Shown: in pieces, positions 41,652-53,400 of the stretch
Position numbering within the stretch: position 1 is the stretch's first letter
Layout of the letters: every line of letters starts with the position of its first letter
Assembly (NCBI RefSeq): GCF_003013715.1
Contig: NC_072814.1
Span: forward strand, 1-64,000
DNA length: 64,000 bases
Direction of reading: 5' to 3'
DNA from: Candidozyma auris
Lineage: Eukaryota > Ascomycota > Pichiomycetes > Serinales > Metschnikowiaceae
The notes under the pieces: model-generated
Database searches by the model: none
The model's input: the letters and a program-made list of their open reading frames with translations, nothing else
Told to the model about the DNA's origin: nothing
Position numbers and translations under genes: made by a program

Positions 41652-44600
41652 TCATGACATAGGAGTAATTGTACCAGAGAACTGTCCTTCGCCCTCATGA
41701 TACATTGCTTCAAGGGTCTTACTCATAGGTTCCACAGAAGGAGTAGAGTCACCTGTATTCGTACTGGTTCCGTCAGAAGGAGTGTTTGTTTCGGCAGGGT
41801 TCTCTTCACCACCCAAAAGGAGGAAGGCAACATCTTTTTTCTTGGTAGCAGCATCCTCCTTCTTCTTGCCGAATGAGGCCTTTCCTTCCATCACCACCTG
41901 CTGCACTTGTTCCTTCTGTTTAGCGCGATCTCTCATCCTCTCTTCTATTGTGCCCTTGGTCAAAAGTCTATAAACTGTCACTTGTTTTGTTTGACCAAGT
42001 CTATGGGCTCTGTCCATGGCTTGGGAATCGATGGTAGGGTTCCAGTCGGAATCGTAAAAGACGACAGTATCAGCTGCAGTCAAATTAATTCCCAAACCAC
42101 CAGCTCTTGTAGAGAGCAAGAAGACAAAAATTTCTGGCTTCGTTTGCCAATCATGCACCAAGTCTCTTCTATCTTCCAACTTCGAAGAGCCATCGAGTCT
42201 GATATATTTATGCTGTCTGAAGGTCAAGTATTCCTCCATGAGATCCATCATTTTAGTCATTTGGAAATATATCAATACTCTGTGATCATTATTCTTGAGG
42301 TTGTCAAGCAATTTGTCTAGCATCGACAATTTACCCGACTCCGTTATAAACCTGTTCATAGAAGGCATACGGATGTTGGAATAGTCGATAAATTTGTTGA
42401 CGGGCTCAGGTAACATGTTGGACTTTGGATACTCCGGCACGGGGATCTTTCTCTTCATGAGGTCATATTCCTCATTCAAGGTCATTGGTGCAAGGCTGGA
42501 GCGAATTGACTGGTCGAACAAGATATCTTGCTTCATATGATTGAAAGACATGTTGCTGCAATCCATCTCGATTGGAGTCGCGGCAACATTGGGTTCAGCT
42601 GCTGGAGGAAGAACATTGATGTACATATCCTCGTACACAATATCCCTAATTGAGTATAGCTTCTTTAAGTGCACGGAGTTGTTAATGTCACATAATTTTT
42701 CGTTTTGCTCACGAATGAGTAACCTCTTGCTTTGGGGTATAAAGTCATCATCATCATAAGCGTATGTCAACCTGTTGACCTTCTCCAAGAAGGCGCCGCT
42801 GTAGTCTTTCAATGCAATCGCTCTCCTTAGCAAATCAGCTTTCGAAAGCTGATATAGTTCCTGAGGAGACGTATTGACGAACTTCAAGAAGCCGAAGTTG
42901 TCCAACTCATCATCAATCACATTATCTGGCTTGTAGATGCTGAACATGTCATAAATTTTCTCTTTAGAGCCTTTGTTGCTGTTCTCGTTAGGTACCAACA
43001 AGTCATGATACACGAGTTTTGGCAAGCCATATTGTATCAGGTTTCGAGTGGTGTAAGCTAACTCCAAGTCGGTCTCACGAAGGAAAGATGATGTCTCCGC
43101 AAATGAGCCAAAGGAGAAACTCGACCTAACATCGGCTCTCTCGAAAAGATCTGGGTGGTTGCAGACCTTTCTGAACTGCATAACCAAGTTCATTAATGAT
43201 TGTGTACTTTCATCGGTGTTGTTAGAAGCGTCAAGCAAATCCATAATGGAAATTTGTGATTTCAACATCTGGTAGTACTTTTGCTGACGGTTAGTTAAGT
43301 CGCAGAATAAATCTATCTCGACCTTGTCACCCAACTCACTCTGAACATTCTTCTTTACACGTCTCAACATGAACGGCTTTAGGATGACATGCAAACGTTT
43401 GAGCTGTTGTTCATTGAGTTGTGTGTTTGATTGAGCATGACTTTCGATATCCTTCGAGAACCAGTCACTGAATTCATCGTGAGAGTCAAATAATGAGGGC
43501 ATGATAAAATGTAAAAGGGCCCAGAGCTCTTGCATGGAATTCTGAATTGGAGTTCCTGTCAAAAGCAAACGGTTACGACAAGAAAAGCTCAACAAAGACT
43601 TCCATCTTGAAGACAGCGACGATTTGATAGCTTGTGCCTCATCCAAGATCATGTACTGCCATTTCATTTTCTGGAAGTATGGAGCATCAGCAACAACCAA
43701 CTGATAGGATGTGACAAGAACATGGAATGGTGCGTCCTTATCATAACGTAAGCTCTTTCTGTCCCAGAACTTTCTCAATATTTTACGATCTTTAGCATTT
43801 CCCCAGTACGGCAAAACCTTAAAACCTGGCACGAACTTGGTAATTTCTTGTTGCCAATTATGCAATGTGGAAGCAGGGGTCACCACAAGGTAGGGACCCC
43901 AGATGTTATGTGTTTCAGCGAGATACGCAAGGACTGAAATACTCTGAACAGTCTTTCCAAGACCCATTTCATCGGCAAGAATACCGTTGATACCTTGCTC
44001 GTACAAGTTCGCCAACCAATTAAGACCCTTGACTTGATATTCCTTCAAGGTACACTTCAACATCTCTGGCTGCGTGATACTCATGTCACCGATCAACGTT
44101 GGGTTCTGGAAGTTCATCTCCTCGCCATTAGTGTCGGGATTACGGAACTCGTCGTCATTGAAAGCCTGAGCACGAGACTTGGCCACGTCCAAAGCACTTT
44201 GCGCGTTGGCAGCAGCAGCTCTATGTAAGGCGTCTTCATCATCTTGATCAAAGTCAAGCTGACGGAAGTCGTGTGATTCGCCCTTGACACCATGGTATTT
44301 GTCCCAGTCTCTTTTTCTTTCATCGTTTTGTAGGTTGGGATCGGCATCGGTGCCCTCTATTTCGTCGGTCTTGATCTTCTTGCCAATGAAGTGCGAGTAC
44401 AACTCTGTCTGTGTGATCAAGAAATCCAACTTACGTGACTGTCTCTTAGCCTCACGCTCTTCTTCCTCACGTTTGGCCTTATCGATCAACTCTTTCTCCT
44501 CCTTTTTCCGACGGTCACGCTCTAGACGGTCAGTGCGTTTCCAGAAGTTGAACATTTCTCTCATGGCTCGTCTGGCCTTCGACGTCAAGTCCTTCTGGTT

Positions 44601-45563
44601 CTTATTGTTCTTGAGCTGCCAACGTTTGGCTTCTCTGGCAGCCAAGATGGCAGTCTTCCTGAGATTGATGAGTTTGGCTTGATTGGACTGTTGCATAAGA
44701 CGCAGCACCTTGGGACCGTCTTTTCTCGAGAGGTCTTTCCAGATGGCAACAAAAGTGTTGTCATATTGCTTGGTGACAGACTTGAGCTCCTTCGCTTTCT
44801 GCGGAGAGCCCTTCTCGTCGTCTGGGCCATTTGAAGCTGCCTTGCCATCGGGGTTGACCTCCTTGAGCGACTGCTTGATCTTGATGCGACCATTCTCCTT
44901 CGCATCACGGGCTCGAGAACCCTTATCGACCAGATCCTCCGTCTTGCGTTTTTTCTCTGATGCTATCTCCTCACCGCTACGCTTTCGGCTCGTCTTGGCC
45001 TTGGCGGGTTCTTTCAACTCAGGCTCAGGAGTCACCACACTCAGAAACCGCCTGGCGTTCTCTTCAAGAGCAGCTCTTCGAGCCTCCACAGCGTCCTGAG
45101 GAGCAGTGTAGCGTGTAGACCCCCACAGAGACGAGGGAGCCGGAGGCGTTTTGCTGTCACAAAGAAGCGCCTCAGTGGTGAGTCTGTTGGCGTAGTTGTT
45201 GGCGGTATCGCCCGTAGCTTTTAGAAGCGTATGCAAGTGGTGTTTCTCGTGCTGCAACGTCACCTCCTTCGATGTGCTGACCAAGGCTTCGTCTAGCGTG
45301 TTGATGGCGTTGATGTTGGCCTCAAATCGGGCAAGGTAGTCCTTATCCATGGAGGCAGATGCGTAAGGGAGATCGTGCAACAGACGCCCATTGGCATTTT
45401 TCACCAGAGAGCCGTTGCGGGAAGTATGGAGGGTGACATTCAACGAAGGCGGCATCTGTTTGGCGGATCCTTCGATTGGGGCCTCGTGGCCCGCTGGCGC
45501 CAGCGCCAACGACACCATCAGAGGCGGAGGGGTGTTGTCCAGTAATATCGACAGAAGGTTCAT
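41652..45563 (-). CDS. INO80: INO80 chromatin-remodelling ATPase
   Basis: 1303 residues from the ATG 45561-45563. Sequence upstream of it is open but has no ATG. The middle has a basic HSA/DBINO region ([31 protein letters not shown]). The Snf2 helicase follows: [16 protein letters not shown] (Walker A), DEAQAIKSS (box II), [19 protein letters not shown], a long Ino80-specific insertion of about 300 residues, then [34 protein letters not shown] and [17 protein letters not shown]. It is the catalytic core that slides nucleosomes and exchanges H2A.Z, and it regulates inositol genes and repair. It is a little shorter than S. cerevisiae Ino80 at the N-terminus. Confidence 0.95.
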   Translation of the reverse strand: MNLLSILLDNTPPPLMVSLALAPAGHEAPIEGSAKQMPPSLNVTLHTSRNGSLVKNANGRLLHDLPYASASMDKDYLARFEANINAINTLDEALVSTSKEVTLQHEKHHLHTLLKATGDTANNYANRLTTEALLCDSKTPPAPSSLWGSTRYTAPQDAVEARRAALEENARRFLSVVTPEPELKEPAKAKTSRKRSGEEIASEKKRKTEDLVDKGSRARDAKENGRIKIKQSLKEVNPDGKAASNGPDDEKGSPQKAKELKSVTKQYDNTFVAIWKDLSRKDGPKVLRLMQQSNQAKLINLRKTAILAAREAKRWQLKNNKNQKDLTSKARRAMREMFNFWKRTDRLERDRRKKEEKELIDKAKREEEEREAKRQSRKLDFLITQTELYSHFIGKKIKTDEIEGTDADPNLQNDERKRDWDKYHGVKGESHDFRQLDFDQDDEDALHRAAAANAQSALDVAKSRAQAFNDDEFRNPDTNGEEMNFQNPTLIGDMSITQPEMLKCTLKEYQVKGLNWLANLYEQGINGILADEMGLGKTVQSISVLAYLAETHNIWGPYLVVTPASTLHNWQQEITKFVPGFKVLPYWGNAKDRKILRKFWDRKSLRYDKDAPFHVLVTSYQLVVADAPYFQKMKWQYMILDEAQAIKSSLSSRWKSLLSFSCRNRLLLTGTPIQNSMQELWALLHFIMPSLFDSHDEFSDWFSKDIESHAQSNTQLNEQQLKRLHVILKPFMLRRVKKNVQSELGDKVEIDLFCDLTNRQQKYYQMLKSQISIMDLLDASNNTDESTQSLMNLVMQFRKVCNHPDLFERADVRSSFSFGSFAETSSFLRETDLELAYTTRNLIQYGLPKLVYHDLLVPNENSNKGSKEKIYDMFSIYKPDNVIDDELDNFGFLKFVNTSPQELYQLSKADLLRRAIALKDYSGAFLEKVNRLTYAYDDDDFIPQSKRLLIREQNEKLCDINNSVHLKKLYSIRDIVYEDMYINVLPPAAEPNVAATPIEMDCSNMSFNHMKQDILFDQSIRSSLAPMTLNEEYDLMKRKIPVPEYPKSNMLPEPVNKFIDYSNIRMPSMNRFITESGKLSMLDKLLDNLKNNDHRVLIYFQMTKMMDLMEEYLTFRQHKYIRLDGSSKLEDRRDLVHDWQTKPEIFVFLLSTRAGGLGINLTAADTVVFYDSDWNPTIDSQAMDRAHRLGQTKQVTVYRLLTKGTIEERMRDRAKQKEQVQQVVMEGKASFGKKKEDAATKKKDVAFLLLGGEENPAETNTPSDGTSTNTGDSTPSVEPMSKTLEAMYHEGEGQFSGTITPMS

Positions 45564-47298
45564 AGGGAGAGGATGTGAAATGGAGATCTGGGGAATAGCA
45601 GCTAAGGCTAGGTCACGAAGCGCTAAGGAGGAAGGTGTGTTGTTGTGGGAAAGGGGCAATTTTTGTGGCAGCAAAAAATTTTTTTTTCTGCTGCTCGTCG
45701 AGTGTGAGTATGAACCACCAGCCTGCCTTGTTGCGGCTCCTCCGATTCACTACTACTCTCGGAAAGGAGGAGGTTGTAAGAAAGAGAGGAGGGTAAGAAT
45801 AGATAAAGGGAAATACGATGTTTTCGAGGTATAGAGAGCTACGAAAGTGAGCAACTTTTGCGGTTCATTTCTTTTCGCCACTTTTCATCACATTCTGGTC
45901 AGCTGGCATTGACCTACATTGTGGAAAAGTGGCCTCGCACCCGTTCCTTGGGATTCGTTGGTTGTATCAAGCGCGTGGAGCGCCCCAGACACAAAAGGCC
46001 TCCACCCACACAGAAGCACCCAATTATGGAAGCAAAGTGGATGGACGAGCTGGAGACGGCGTGAATTTCAATGATATAACTTTTTTTTTTTCCAATTCTA
46101 AGACATATCACTCAAACCGTCGACGTCGTCAGCGGCGCACGTGACGCGAGCGACATCAGTCAATCAATGGAGAGAGTGCGAAAAGACCAGACCCCAAGGC
46201 GCCCACTTTGTCTAGTGACGGTGGTGTGCTTCGGGTTTCGGCATATGACTTGTGTGGGCATCGCTCGGAAGGCCGCCTGAACAACATCTCGCCACCTTCA
46301 AAGGCCTAGCGCCCTCCAGACAAAGTGTTGATAATTGTGGTGATAGTTGCCAAATTCGGCTTGGTGAAGCTTGATTGGCGGGTGTTCTAGGGTTCCTAGG
46401 CGTTGGAAAGGCGTTAGGACGGATCGGCTGCGCTGTAGTTGAATTCTTTGAGAATTTCCACTCAATAGGAACATTGATGCGTGATATACGTAGGAGAAGG
46501 GATGATTGTTGGATACGGAGGTGATTGGCTGATGTGAAACATCAATACTTATGGTAGTGGGTGAGAAGTAGCACCCGGGTTGGTGATCTACGCTATGAAC
46601 TACGCTTCGGGGTTCAGTCAAATTGAAGACGTACGCTGACTTTGAAGCGTGTATTTTGAGTTGGCTCCTCTTCTGATGTTTTCTGTACAACTCTACCGTT
46701 CTTCTCTGTCTCTCCAAGACGTACGTCATCTACAACACACTCTGAGTACGAGAACTTGGAATATGCTAAGTCTTAGGATGGGCTTTCTGCAACTCTTCGT
46801 TTAATCGTAATTGCCTACAACGGATTACTGTTTATGTCCACTGGCAACGTGGGCTCTCCAGGGCGCCACAAGGTGGTTGCTCTTTCGCACCCAATGGAGG
46901 ACCCCTAAACGACAACACTTAGCTGGGGAAAAGTATCTTCTTGAAAAACTCTGTGACCTCTCAAATAGCATCTCTACAATCGTGAAATATGGATTGACTC
47001 GAATGTTTCCTCCTTCTCTCGAGCCATGCGTCCTGAGCATTTCACGACTCAGCATCGAATTTATGCAATCCTCTTAGATGCCAACACCTCGACAATGCCT
47101 GTGAGGCGTCAAAGGCAAAACTTTACACATTCCAAAATTACTCCACATTACTTTAAATTTTGCCCCAGCTTGCTTCCATAGAAACTCAACGACGAAGGGG
47201 GATCACGTGCACGAATCACCAATCATGCCGCATTTCCGAGACTTCATATTCTATCCTTAAACCTACTACCATCTCGTCAATTCCCAACAGAACTACAA
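45564..47298. other. 1.7-kb intergenic region between INO80 and the TMEM14 gene
   Basis: Two divergent promoters. Open frames such as minus 46298-46729 (143 codons) have no recognisable domain and an amino-acid composition typical of chance. There is a T11 tract near 46081-46091. I see no RNA gene. Confidence 0.45.
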
Positions 47299-47625
47299 AT
47301 GGAACACCCTGCTTTTACGCTTTCTGGATTATGCGTTGTCGGTGGCACCATGGGCTGGGCCCGTAAGGGCTCTGTGCCTTCATTGGCTGCCGGCATCACT
47401 TTCGGCGCCATTTACGCCACCGCTGGCTACTTGTTGAAGAACAACCGTGACTGGGGTTTGGAGATCGCCTTGGGCGCCTCTACTGCTTTGCTTGCAGCCG
47501 GTATTGGTAGATCGATCCCAACAAACTTCTCCAAACCTGTGCCTTTGGTGCTTTTGGGGTTGGGTGCTTTGTCCACTGCTTACTACGCCAAAAAGTACAA
47601 CGAATTCTACCCAATTTGGACTTGA
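47299..47625 (+). CDS. TMEM14-family mitochondrial membrane protein (Tmh11/Tmh18 type)
   Basis: 108 residues with four hydrophobic Gly/Ala-rich helices: FTLSGLCVVGGTMGWARKGSVPSL, AGITFGAIYATAGYLL, EIALGASTALLAAGIGR and PLVLLGLGALSTAYYAKKY. The GWxRKGSVPSL loop is diagnostic of TMEM14. Human TMEM14C moves protoporphyrinogen across the mitochondrial inner membrane for heme synthesis; yeast members are mitochondrial or lipid-stress related. Codon choice (GCC, GGC, TTG, TAC) suggests high expression. Confidence 0.9.
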   Translation: MEHPAFTLSGLCVVGGTMGWARKGSVPSLAAGITFGAIYATAGYLLKNNRDWGLEIALGASTALLAAGIGRSIPTNFSKPVPLVLLGLGALSTAYYAKKYNEFYPIWT

Positions 47626-47952
47626 TGAATTGGCTCAATGGAGCTTTAAGAGAGTGCCTAAATTGACTATTTGTAAAAAGCCGTATATAGTTCAATGTGA
47701 TCACGATGTCATCTTTCGTTTGAAATGTCTACAATCGTTTCATGCAAACGTTCATTCGTAATATAAATATACTCGTATACCATGTAGCCTAAAAAGCGTG
47801 AAACCTAGCAAATCGTGAGTGGATCGTAGTGATACATGTAATCGTCATCGACAAATTACTTCTCGAATTTATTGGTCATCTCTAACCAAAGCCATCTCTA
47901 GCCATTGAGCCGAGTTTGCTCAGCTGAGCATGTTCAACGTAAGCTTGCTGGC
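47626..47952. other. Convergent 3' region
   Basis: 327 bp between the TMEM14 gene and the small minus-strand gene. AT-rich, no gene seen. Confidence 0.45.
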
Positions 47953-48126
47953 TTAACTGAGCTCGATGATGGACACTGCCCTTTCTCTTCCCACGGTGGC
48001 ATCAGAAACTGGGCTCAAGGCAGTTGGGGAGGCGGCACTGACCTTAGGAGAAGTAGGTGAAACGCCTGGGATGACAAATGGCTCAGAGATGTCGTTGGAC
48101 AAAGCAAGAAATGTTGGAGGGACCAT
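47953..48126 (-). CDS. Small unrecognised Ser/Pro-rich protein, 57 aa
   Basis: A 57-residue frame from the ATG 48124-48126 (context GCCATGG) to TAA at 47953. It is the first ATG after a strong TATA box at 48193-48200. Codons are the favoured yeast ones (GCC, TCC, CCA, TTG, GTT, TCT). The product has a short hydrophobic start (MVPPTFLAL), four SP dipeptides in a Pro/Ser/Ala segment (SPTSPKVSAASPTALSP) that could be proline-directed kinase sites, and the end RERAVSIIELS. I do not recognise a family. The frame stays open upstream to 48291, but the TATA position argues for the short form. A perfect CRE lies 100 bp further upstream. Confidence 0.55.
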   Translation of the reverse strand: MVPPTFLALSNDISEPFVIPGVSPTSPKVSAASPTALSPVSDATVGRERAVSIIELS

Positions 48127-48192
48127 GGCAAAAGATATGAGGATTAGGAATGAAATGTATGAAGAAGGGTATAATTCCAAGAATGAGACTTC

Positions 48193-48200
48193 CTTATATA
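48193..48200 (-). promoter_or_regulatory. TATA box of the small SP-rich gene
   Basis: TATATAAG on the minus strand, 67 bp before the ATG at 48126, with no other ATG between. Confidence 0.55.
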
Positions 48201-48296
48201 TTCCTCTGGAGGTGTAGTTCCGGGGAAATCGAGGGAAGGTGCGTCTGGGGAAAAAACTCCGAAACGCTTCCTCGCACCGAGGTCCGTTCATCCGGA

Positions 48297-48304
48297 TGAC
48301 GTCA
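48297..48304. promoter_or_regulatory. Perfect CRE palindrome TGACGTCA
   Basis: Lies about 100 bp upstream of the TATA box of the small SP-rich gene. Sko1 (osmotic stress) and Rca1/Cst6 (CO2, carbonic anhydrase) bind this site in Candida and Saccharomyces. Position supports regulation of that gene. Confidence 0.5.
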
Positions 48305-49472
48305 GCTTAACGGCCAGAGGTAAAAGATGGGGAAATTCCAAGCAGAAAACGAGACAAAATATAGTCAGATTCTGGGATGTTGAATGCGCATTGGCAGAAT
48401 CTGGGATTTACTTTTAATAATTTCTCAATTCTACTTCACCATGGAAAACAGCTTCCCTAGCACTTTTCATGCTCCTCCGCGCTTATTCTCGTATCTGTGC
48501 ATATAACCAGATGATCCGTGACGATGTCAAGTGAAGTATTGATAGCAAATATCCACAGTGTGCAGAGGTTGAATTCAAAGGCAGCATCAATCAGAATATT
48601 AGGATTTATTATTTCAATTCTTTTTGTTCTTGTTATTCCAGTTTCAAACATTCCGTGAGCTGTCAAACATTTATTAAGTGCTTCGATGATTCGCACTAGG
48701 AGCAAAATGTCGCGGCACCAGCTCCAGATGACCCCATCAATACCCACCTTTGAAGCTCTTTCTACCTAAAAAAACAACAAAGTCATCTTCTTGACATTAC
48801 TCTGAACAAATCCATGTAACTTTTATGTCGATATCACTACGTGTGCCCGGTTTGACTCGAACCCTTGCTGAGGTAGCCACGACATTGTCGCGCTCCGATG
48901 GATCCCACGCCCATCTCCCCGTCCAGTTTTTTTTTTTCCTTCTTTGCGATTATCCTCAGCCCACAATTGGCCAACGCTTATCGGGCCACTTTGTGGGGAC
49001 TTACTCATTCCATCAAAGCATGACTCTCGGTAAAATATCTGGGCAAATGTAATTGTGGGATGTTTTTGTAAACGTTATTCCGTTTGACTTCGTATTTGAG
49101 TCATCCGTCGGGCCGAGATTCATACCTGCTTTTTTTTGCAACCGATTGAGGAGCTTTCGGACTCACATTGCCGAAGAGTTTAACAACGGAACCCGTCGCC
49201 CGATCACCGGTGAAAACTACAAGCAGACTCACTCCGTTGATGTGCATCAAGTAATTGGATAGTTTAGCTTGGATCCATTATTCATCTGCCATTGAGCTCT
49301 CTGTTTTGCATTGTGAGTTCAGAAGCTTTTCACTTTGTAAGCACACCTTCTTCGACACTCACTGGAATCTCTACTTTTAGTACTATTCACGTCTTTCTAC
49401 TAACCAGAATTTCGTTTGACACCTGTCTACAATTATGGCATCCAAGGTATGTATTATAAAGTACATTTACAC

Positions 49473-50225
49473 TTAGGCAGCAGCCTGAGGAGCAGCCTGA
49501 GCAGCAGCTGGAGCAGCTGGGGCCTCCTCAGCCTCCTGCTTGTAAACCTTGACGGTTGGGGCAGGAACAACCTCGTCCTCGTCCTTGTACTCGGCAATCT
49601 TGACGGCATCTGGCAAGGCCTTAGGACCGAATCTGTTCTTGGCTGGGTCTCTCATGATCTTGACCTTAATACCCAAAACACCCTGTCTCATCAAAACGTG
49701 TCTGATGGCAGTGTCAATGAAGTCCTTGGTTGGCTGACCAGAGTGGATCATGAAACCGTCAGAGTACTTCTGAGACTTGGCTCTAGCAGCTCTCAACTTA
49801 CCAGAAATGACAACCTCAACACCCTTGGCACCGGCACCCATGGCGAATCTCAAGACACCGTAGGCGGCCCTTCTGATTGGCAAACCAGCCAACAACTTGG
49901 CCTTCAAGGCCTCAGCCTGGACAGCAGCAGAGAGGGCTCTCTCCTCGACTCTCTCGGCGTAGATGACAATACCCTCAGGGGAGAGCTTGAATCTCTTGAC
50001 GATCATAGAAGTCAACTCGTGGATTCTTCTACCCTGCTCACCCAAGACACCCTGGGTGTTGGAGGCCTTGACAATAACCTCCAACTTGGTTGGGGTCTTT
50101 CTGACCTCGACACCAGCGTAACCCTGTTCGGCCAACTCTCTGGTGAAGAATTCATTCAATTCAGCGTAGAAGACACCGTCAGCGACGAGCTTTCTCTTCT
50201 TGGACAAGATCTGTTGAGCAGACAT
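49473..50225 (-). CDS. RPS3: 40S ribosomal protein uS3
   Basis: 250 residues, start [26 protein letters not shown]. It has the eukaryotic uS3 KH domain ([30 protein letters not shown]) and the C-terminal uS3 domain ([13 protein letters not shown]). An Ala/Glu/Pro-rich tail of about 25 residues is longer than in S. cerevisiae (240 aa). It sits at the mRNA entry site of the small subunit. Codon bias is extreme, as expected, and the opposite strand is therefore open for about 830 nt. A Tbf1-type box lies in its promoter. Confidence 0.98.
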
Positions 50226-50376
50226 TATTGTAGTTGTTGGAGTTGATTGAGAAATTTTTCACTACTAAAGCTGAAAAATTTTCTACTAGCACATTTAGGC
50301 GCGTGCACGACCTCAAAGCTCCGAAAAAAATTTGGTCATATGACTCAGAGCACATGACTAAGTTTGGCTGCGAAAA

Positions 50377-50384
50377 AACCCTAA
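50377..50384. promoter_or_regulatory. Tbf1-type box AACCCTAA in the RPS3 promoter
   Basis: AACCCTAA about 155 bp upstream of the RPS3 ATG. In CTG-clade yeasts ribosomal-protein promoters are driven by Tbf1 through this telomere-like sequence, in place of Rap1. The RPS3-ADE6 intergenic spacer is only 243 bp. Confidence 0.65.
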
Positions 50385-50468
50385 CTTTTTGGTCTCTCCC
50401 TCTTCGACTACTTATGTACGCTTCCTCTTGTCTTTCGTGTATTTGATTTCTATCGTACAAGTGTATTC

Positions 50469-53400
50469 CTAAAACTTTTCAGCGACCCATTCTCTGGCGG
50501 ATTTGAACAAACCAATCCATGGACCGTAACCTTCCCACTCGGCGTACTTCTCTGATGGGTAGTAAGAGTTAGACTCTAATCTCGTGGTTCTTTCTGGGTG
50601 AGGCATCATCGCCAACACTCTGCCGTTGGCATTTGAAATACCAGCAATACCTTCAGGTGACCCATTAGGGTTGAATGGGTATGTCTTGGCGACATTACCG
50701 TAGTTGTCAACGTACCTGATCACAGACTGCTTGTCGTCATTGATGAAAGCCTCTTGTCTTGCTTGGTCCTCAAAGGCAGCTCTACCTTCACCATGGGCAA
50801 CTACAATAGGCAACTTCGAGCCCTTGAGCTTCTGCAAAAAGATAGACTTGTTGTCCTGAGATGCTTCAACTTCCACCATAACGTATCTGGCTTCGTATTG
50901 TTCACTCAAGTTTCTCTCGAAAGTAGGCCAGTGCTCGGTCCCTGGAATCAACTCAGCGATTCTGCTCAAGAACTGACAACCGTTACAAGCACCAAAGGCG
51001 AAAGTATCATCTCTGTCATTGAAGAACTTTCTGAACTCCTCTCTGGCCTTTTCGTTGAATAATACAGACTTGGCCCAACCAGCGCCAGCACCGAGCACAT
51101 CACCGTACGAGAAACCACCACAGGCGGCAAAGCCCGTAAACTCATCCAAAGTAACTTTACCATTCAAGATGTCGGACATGTGCACATCGTAGACATCGAA
51201 ACCGGCCTGAGAGAAAGACCAAGCCATCTCCTGCTGCGAGTTCACACCCTGTTCTCTCAAAATAGCCACCTTGGGCTTCTTCTCACCTTGAGGGATGTTG
51301 AAGTTCTTTGGATCGAATGTCAACAGGTACGACAAACCAGGGTCTGCGTCGTCAGCAATGGCCTCGTATTCCTCAGTACTTGTTTGTGGATTGTCTCTGA
51401 GCTTCTGTATGTGGAAAGAGGTGTTGCTCCACAACTTTTGCAAGGTAGCTCTTGTGTTCTCATAGACAGTTTCACCGTTCTGCTTGAACTGAATAACTTG
51501 CTCCTTGGTTGGCTTACCAATCACAGATACATATTTCTCACCGACATTATTGTCGCCCAAGACTTTGACGAACTTCTCAAGGTCAGACGATCTGATCTGG
51601 AAGACAGCACCAAGTTCTTCGTTGAACAATTCGGTCAATGCGTCCTCACTCTCTGGAAGGTTGATTTGGGCACCACATCTTCCAGCAAATGCCATCTCAG
51701 CAACAGTGGTAAGCAAACCACCCTCGGATCTGTCGTGGTAAGCCAAGACGTCAACATTTTTGTGTAAGGCAATCAACGATTCCAAAAAGCCCTTCAAGAG
51801 CTCATGAGAGTGAACAGTAGGGGCAACATCACCAACTTCCTTGTATACCTGTGCTAAAGCAGATCCGCCAAGCGCCTTCTTGACATCCTTCGCCAAGTCA
51901 ACCAAGACCAAGACGGTGTCCTCTCCAGAAAACTTGAGCTGAGGCGTCCATGTCTTGGATGTGTTCGTGACAGGACCGAATGCAGTGATACATAACGACA
52001 AAGGCGCAGTGACTTCCTTATCATCCCACTTCATCTTCATAGACATCGAATCCTTACCGACTGGAATGGAGACTCCCAAGTCAGGGCACAAGTCCAAACC
52101 AACAGCTTGAACAGCCTCGTACAACTTGGCGCCCTCGCCATCGTGTGAAGCTGCAGACATCCAGTTGGCAGACAATTTCACTCTATCGAGGGCAGGGATA
52201 TCAGCAGCAAAGATGTTGAGCAACGACTCAGCGACAGCCATCTTGGCGGAAGCAGAGGCAGAGATTAAGGCCAAAGTTGGCTTTTCACCCATAGCCATGG
52301 CTTCACCAGTCACCAAGACAGTGTCACCGAGAGAGGTTGCAGTCACACCAACATCAGCAACAGGAACTTGCCAAGGGCCAACCATCTGGTCACGGTCCAC
52401 CAACCCAGTGACAAATCTGTCACCAATGGTGATCAAGAAATTTTTAGAGCCCACAGCTGGGAGCTGCAAAACATTCTGCACGGATTCCTCAATGGATAAG
52501 CCGGACGTGGTGAAAGGAGTCAACTGCAAGTTCTGGGTAGCAGCTTCTCTCGACATCTTAGGTGGCTTACCGAACAAGACAGACATGTCAATATCGATAG
52601 GGGTTGTCTTCAACAAAGAGTCAGTCAACACCAATCTCTGTTCCTCAGTGGCCTCGCCAACAACAGCAAATGGAGCTCTCTCTCTTTCACAGATGCTCTT
52701 AAACAATTCCAAGTTCTCTGGAGCAACACCCATGACGTATCTCTCCTGAGACTCATTACACCAGATCTCCATTGGAGACATACCAGGCTCGAGAGACAAG
52801 ATAGATCTCAATTCAAACTTGGCACCCAAGTCATTGTCATGAACCAACTCCGGCAAAGCATTTGACAAACCACCAGCACCAACATCGTGAATAGACTGGA
52901 TAGGGTTCTTCTCAGCTCCAAGAGAGACACAAGCGTCGATGACCTGCTGGGCTCTTCTCTGGATTTCAGGATTACCTCTCTGGACGGAAGCGAAATCGAG
53001 CTCTGCGGAACCCTCACCAGAAGATACAGAAGAGGCAGCACCTCCACCCAATCCGATCAACATACACTGCCCACCAAGAACAATAAGGTGAGAGCCGGGC
53101 GTAATTTTAGTGTTTTTCAACGCCAAATCAGGTCTGATGGCACCCATACCACCAGCTAACATGATAGGCTTGTGGAAACCTCTAAACTCGTTTTCACCCT
53201 TGTGGTTCTTCACTTCTGTGGTTAACGTTCTGAAGTAACCGTTGATGGCAGGTCTTCCAAACTCGTTGTTGAAAGCGGCAGAGCCAATTGGAGCCTCGAT
53301 CATGATGTCCAAAGAAGAAGCGATATGCTTTGGCTTGCCGATGTCACGCTCCCAAGGCTGAGGCAACGTAGGAATGTTCAAGTCAGATACAGAGAAACCA

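Larger units (their letters stand above)
48127..49472. other. 1.3-kb region without a supported gene
   Basis: It contains the CRE and TATA of the small gene, a T-run near 48928-48938, and from about 49320 a pyrimidine-rich leader-like sequence with TACTAAC at 49399 and ATGGCATCCAAG followed by GTATGT at 49434-49451; see findings. The minus open frame 48457-48747 has no recognised domain. Confidence 0.45.

Noticed and set aside
46298..46729. Minus-strand 143-codon frame between INO80 and the TMEM14 gene
   Set aside because: No domain, no codon bias and no clear promoter, so not supported as a gene.
48457..48747. Minus-strand 96-codon frame
   Set aside because: No recognisable domain or promoter pattern. 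Its length is within chance for this region.
48849..48864. GGTTCGAGTC-like box B (minus strand), possible tRNA or Pol III gene
   Set aside because: The flanks do not form acceptor, D or anticodon arms, and no box A lies at a proper distance.
49416..50246. Long plus-strand open frame (276 codons) antisense to RPS3
   Set aside because: RPS3 has extreme codon bias, which clears stops from the complementary frame. The antisense product has no domain and an improbable composition.
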